A model generated the notes under the pieces. The model saw only the letters and a list, made by a program, of their open reading frames with translations. It was not told the DNA's origin and made no database searches. Positions 8,300-10,872 of a stretch of 10,872 nucleotides of DNA are shown one piece after another. The position numbers and the translations under genes were made by a program. How positions within the stretch are numbered: position 1 is the stretch's first letter; the number at the start of each line of letters is the position of its first letter. This stretch comes from Phoronis ovalis (lineage: Eukaryota > Phoronida > Phoronidae), in the NCBI GenBank assembly GCA_028565635.1, contig JAOXYB010059012.1, positions 1-10,872 on the forward strand, written 5' to 3'.

Positions 8300-8577
8300 A
8301 GGCTTGTGACAAGTTAACTAAACAGTGCCTTACCTTTGTTTGCATATGCACACCTTGTCCTTTGCTTTGGGTGGCAATTTAACACTCCATTAGTTGTATA
8401 TAAACAGGAATATTTTGCGTTCAAGTTGAAATCTGTGAATAAGACAAGACACAGACTCATCCCGAGGAGACAATTAGACACCCGCAATATTTCATTTTCT
8501 TCAGCCAAGTGGATGCAAAATAATAATGATCTGTTTTGAAATTTTTTTATCAATGAGTTATTTTCCAAGCTTATAGT
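8300..8577. repeat. Local duplication, copy A
   Basis: It shares ACTAAACAGTGC(C/A)TTACCT, a TGCATAT(G/A)CA block, CCTTGTCCTTTG, GGGTGGCAATTTA, a TTTGCGTTCAAG-like block and TTCTTCAGCCAAGTGGATGCAAAATAA with 8635-8830. Copy A has about 63 extra bases at 8433-8495. The overlapping open frames at 8314-8598 (-) and 8336-8539 (+) fall inside the repeat and are not conserved in copy B, so I do not call a gene. Confidence 0.8.
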
Positions 8578-8634
8578 TACGTAAAGAAGACATGACACTA
8601 GAGCACTGATTTAGTAATCTAGATCCGACATGAA

Positions 8635-8830
8635 ACTAAACAGTGCATTACCTGGTTCACTGCATATACAAACCTTGTCCTTTGGGTGGCAATTTAGCTC
8701 TATCAGTTCCATATTAATAAACGGGAATGTTTCGCGTTCAAGATGAAATTTTCTTCAGCCAAGTGGATGCAAAATAACAATGACCTGTTCTGACAAAATA
8801 TTTTTTAACTGTGAATTATTATAGGTTTAT
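8635..8830. repeat. Local duplication, copy B
   Basis: This is the partner of 8300-8577 in direct orientation, about 318 bases apart at the left edge. It lacks the 63-base internal segment and a CTTTG duplication seen in copy A. The - strand frame of copy A is interrupted here by stops, which argues against a conserved exon. Confidence 0.8.
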
Positions 8831-9702
8831 ATTTTTTACAGACTTGTGGCATGTCTGCCAGGTTATGTATGTATATGGGCATCTAAAATACAAGGAGCGT
8901 TGAAATAAAGGAATGAATTACCACTGTATGAGCCTCGTTCACCACTACTGCACAAACGATCAGTATAAATCCATTTTCTCCGGACTGCATGATAGCTTCC
9001 GTTTGCAATGTCCGACCGTCTCTCTGTCTACCTTGGTCGATCTCCCAATAAAACTAGAACATATTCCTAAAGAATTCAGAAAGTTAAATTGCTTTTCCAT
9101 AATAGCGGTCACCAGTACAATTGCATTAGCAATATCACTAACAAGCAGCAGCACCTGATAACATAAAGGTGTTCCTCTTCCCATCGATCCTTTTGCACAC
9201 TAGAATATTAGAACCATTTTTAAAATTTTCTTAAAACCTGCTTTGAATATCATCATCAGGCAATAACGTCAAGACACCATGAAGTGTGAGAAAATTATCC
9301 AAACGTGCAACCGTCTTGCGGAACATTGATAGTTTTTATTGGTTTATTAATAATGCGCTGTTTTTTTCTGGATAAATTTTATTTTTAAAAGAAAACAATG
9401 CATGCATGTATTTATGATTTACATCGCTTAATTATCAGTAGGCATACCAAAAGACATGCACGCAATTAAGTTTTTTGTGGGAGGATTTTTTTTGAATTAA
9501 TTAAGTTTTTTATCCTACATTGTTGGCCTCGTCGCTATATTGTTTTACACAAAAACAAATCATTGGACACTCACTAAATATTCGCCTCACACGGAAGCTC
9601 ACCAAGTTCACCAAAAACACTGAATTGCGGAAACCTTTGAGTTTGACTGGTTGTGACATCAATGCATGCAGTTAGTAGTCTATTGAAAACATTTCTTGCT
9701 AA
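8831..9702. other. No confirmed gene; less AT-rich patch at 8883-9184
   Basis: Between 8883 and 9184 several frames are open. On the - strand these are a hydrophobic run at 8960-9184 (VLLLVSDIANAIVLVTAI) with an acceptor-like tatgttatcag before it and AAG|GTAGAC after it, and a separate 35-codon frame at 8883-8990 (GFILIVCAVVV). A + strand frame covers 8913-9158. No family is recognised and no cross-copy conservation is available. I see nothing from 9200 to 9700. Confidence 0.35.
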
Positions 9703-9985
9703 GGCCACACCAACAATAAAAGTTCTTTAACGGGTAAAATCTATTAAAAACTGAGTCGGTCTGGCTTTTTTAAGTGTTAAAAGAAAAGAAACAATATATT
9801 GAATCAGACAACACCGCGAGAATTTTTGGGAATTGGGTTTTTGTCTTTTCTGATTTTTTTACAATAAAATAAACTTTTATAAAATTAAAACGCTGAAATT
9901 TGAAACGGTTGGCCCATTAAATAAGTTTTTAAAAAATAAAGAATAGTAGTGAAAACGCCAAAATTTGAAGCGGTCGTGCCTGCTT
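9703..9985. repeat. GGCCACACCA dispersed repeat, copy A
   Basis: It begins GGCCACACCAACAATAAAA and continues with TTTAACG(G/A)GT, TTAAAAACTGAG, TATTGAATCAGACAACA(C/T)CGC(G/A)AGAATTT and units of the form AACGC(C/T)(G/A)AAATTTGAA.CGGT. It matches 10428-10700 in the same orientation. Two internal sub-units (AAACGCTGAAATTTGAAACGG at about 9888 and GAAAACGCCAAAATTTGAAG at about 9951) show a nested short tandem structure. Confidence 0.78.
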
Positions 9986-10427
9986 AAACAAAGTTTAGTT
10001 TTGGTCTTTCATGAGTGAACAGAAACAGTTTATTCTGACTTTATTATTGTCTGCTTATTTGGTTGTTTATTAACTGGGCTGATGATATTGACTGAGGTTT
10101 CTGTGTAGAAATAAATTGTAAACTGTCGTTTCATATTTGATTGTGTGAAGATTGTCATCATAACTGATCAGAAACCTTTAACCCTGAACGTAGTTATATA
10201 CAAAAGGTGATTTGTAATTAAGTTGTCGTCAAACCATGTGGAGATAAAGCTTACAAAGGCATGCAATTACAACAGAAATGCATGCTGTATATATTTCCAC
10301 AAATACATATTTTTGTTCACTGAATTTCAAGAAATGGTGAAAACTGAAGGAGAATCATCCGATTAATGGACATTTTCGCCAGGAATTGTGCTCTCTGGTG
10401 GACCAAGGATTATCAGTTCCGTCAGTA
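9986..10427. other. Spacer between the two GGCCACACCA copies
   Basis: AT-rich sequence with no exon, RNA gene or repeat that I recognise. Confidence 0.4.
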
Positions 10428-10700
10428 GGCCACACCAAAAACAAAATTGTTTAACTGACGAAAGCCCTCAAAAACTGAGTAGGTTGGTCGATTTTTATTT
10501 TAATTTAAAAAAAGTGTTTAACGAGTGAAACCCCTTAAAAACCGAGTTTTAGTGTTAAACAAAAAGAAAACATATTTTGAATCAGACAACATCGCAAGAA
10601 TTTGGGTTTTCATGTTTTGAAGCCGCCGGCCTGTTAAACAATTTTTTTTAAAATGAAACTGAACATGCCAAAATTTGACGATCGCATCCCGGCCGTTAAG
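10428..10700. repeat. GGCCACACCA dispersed repeat, copy B
   Basis: It begins GGCCACACCAAAAACAAAA and carries two versions of the TTTAAC(G/T)...CTTAAAAAC(T/C)GAG sub-unit (10449 and 10517), where copy A has one. It ends in GCCAAAATTTGACGATCGC and CGGCCGTTAAGGG. The open frame at 10518-10748 on the - strand lies in the repeat and is not a gene. Confidence 0.78.
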
Positions 10701-10722
10701 GGACTGGTCAGAAATTACCACA

Positions 10723-10814
10723 GGGGGGGGTTGGTGCAAACAGGGCACGAATTTGTGTGCCAGGCAAAAGGGGGGGGGTCATGAATTTTTGTGCACCACG
10801 AAAGGGGGGGGGGG
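10723..10814 (+). repeat. Poly-G minisatellite units
   Basis: Runs of 8, 9 and 11 G lie at 10723-10730, 10770-10778 and 10804-10814. The spacers between them share a core like (ATGA)ATTTTTGTGC / ACGAATTTGTGTGC. Units are 35-47 bases long. The + strand has G-quadruplex potential. The array follows directly after repeat copy B and may be its tail. Confidence 0.75.
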
Positions 10815-10872
10815 TTGTAATTTTTTGGGCAGTGATTCTTGAAAAATACCTTTCTTGATTTTCACAAACTAG

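Noticed and set aside
8314-8598. 94-codon - strand frame with some cysteines, and the opposing + strand frame 8336-8539
   Set aside because: Both sit in a duplicated segment. The matching frame in copy B (8635-8830) has stops, so there is no coding conservation.
8960-9184. A possible first membrane exon of the SLC13 gene on the - strand
   Set aside because: Length and hydrophobicity are roughly compatible, but the expected TEALP-type motif is missing and the alignment needs compensating gaps.
10518-10748. 76-codon - strand frame
   Set aside because: It runs across the GGCCACACCA repeat and into a poly-G unit, and copy A does not preserve it.

Overview
The window reads as nuclear DNA of a marine invertebrate, probably a mollusc and possibly a bivalve. 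It is AT-rich, has GT-AG introns, has no prokaryotic gene packing, and is full of old dispersed and tandem repeats. Several repeats (the TGACCTTTGACC-type modules, the CCCCAAAATCAATAGG modules and the GGCCACACCAAAAA element) look like ones I associate with mollusc genomes. The taxon is an inference; no sequence here fixes it.

Only one gene looks intact, and its far 5' end may be missing. It lies on the + strand at 1101-3812, in three exons (1101-1256, 2638-2736, 3639-3812) joined in phase 0. It encodes a small secreted precursor: hydrophobic leader, short acidic pro-segment ending in Lys-Arg, a Gly/Ala/Val/Ile stretch built from a doubled heptapeptide, and a 12-cysteine C-terminal domain. The layout recalls big-defensin-like host-defence peptides or cysteine-rich toxin-like peptides, but the cysteine spacing matches no family I can name. 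A polyadenylation signal follows at 3868.

From about 3900 to the end there is no further intact gene. On the - strand there is (i) a single SLC13-type Na+/dicarboxylate-sulfate transporter exon (6048-6192), with a good donor but with its upstream edge abutting a 150-bp tandem repeat, and (ii) a decayed RecQ-like helicase copy (about 7370-8076), with motifs recognisable from near the DEAH box to motif VI but broken by stops, frame changes and a deletion.

The remainder is repeats: a two-copy 260-bp module ending in a Helitron-like hairpin-CTAA (5395-5965), the 150-bp array (6193-6610), a pair of dispersed copies 6.3 kb apart (566-748 and 6905-7062), a local duplication (8300-8577 and 8635-8830), another dispersed pair (9703-9985 and 10428-10700), and poly-G minisatellite units at the right end (10723-10814). 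The secreted peptide gene shows no functional link to the other two fragments; the picture is one small defence-type gene in a repeat-rich neighbourhood.
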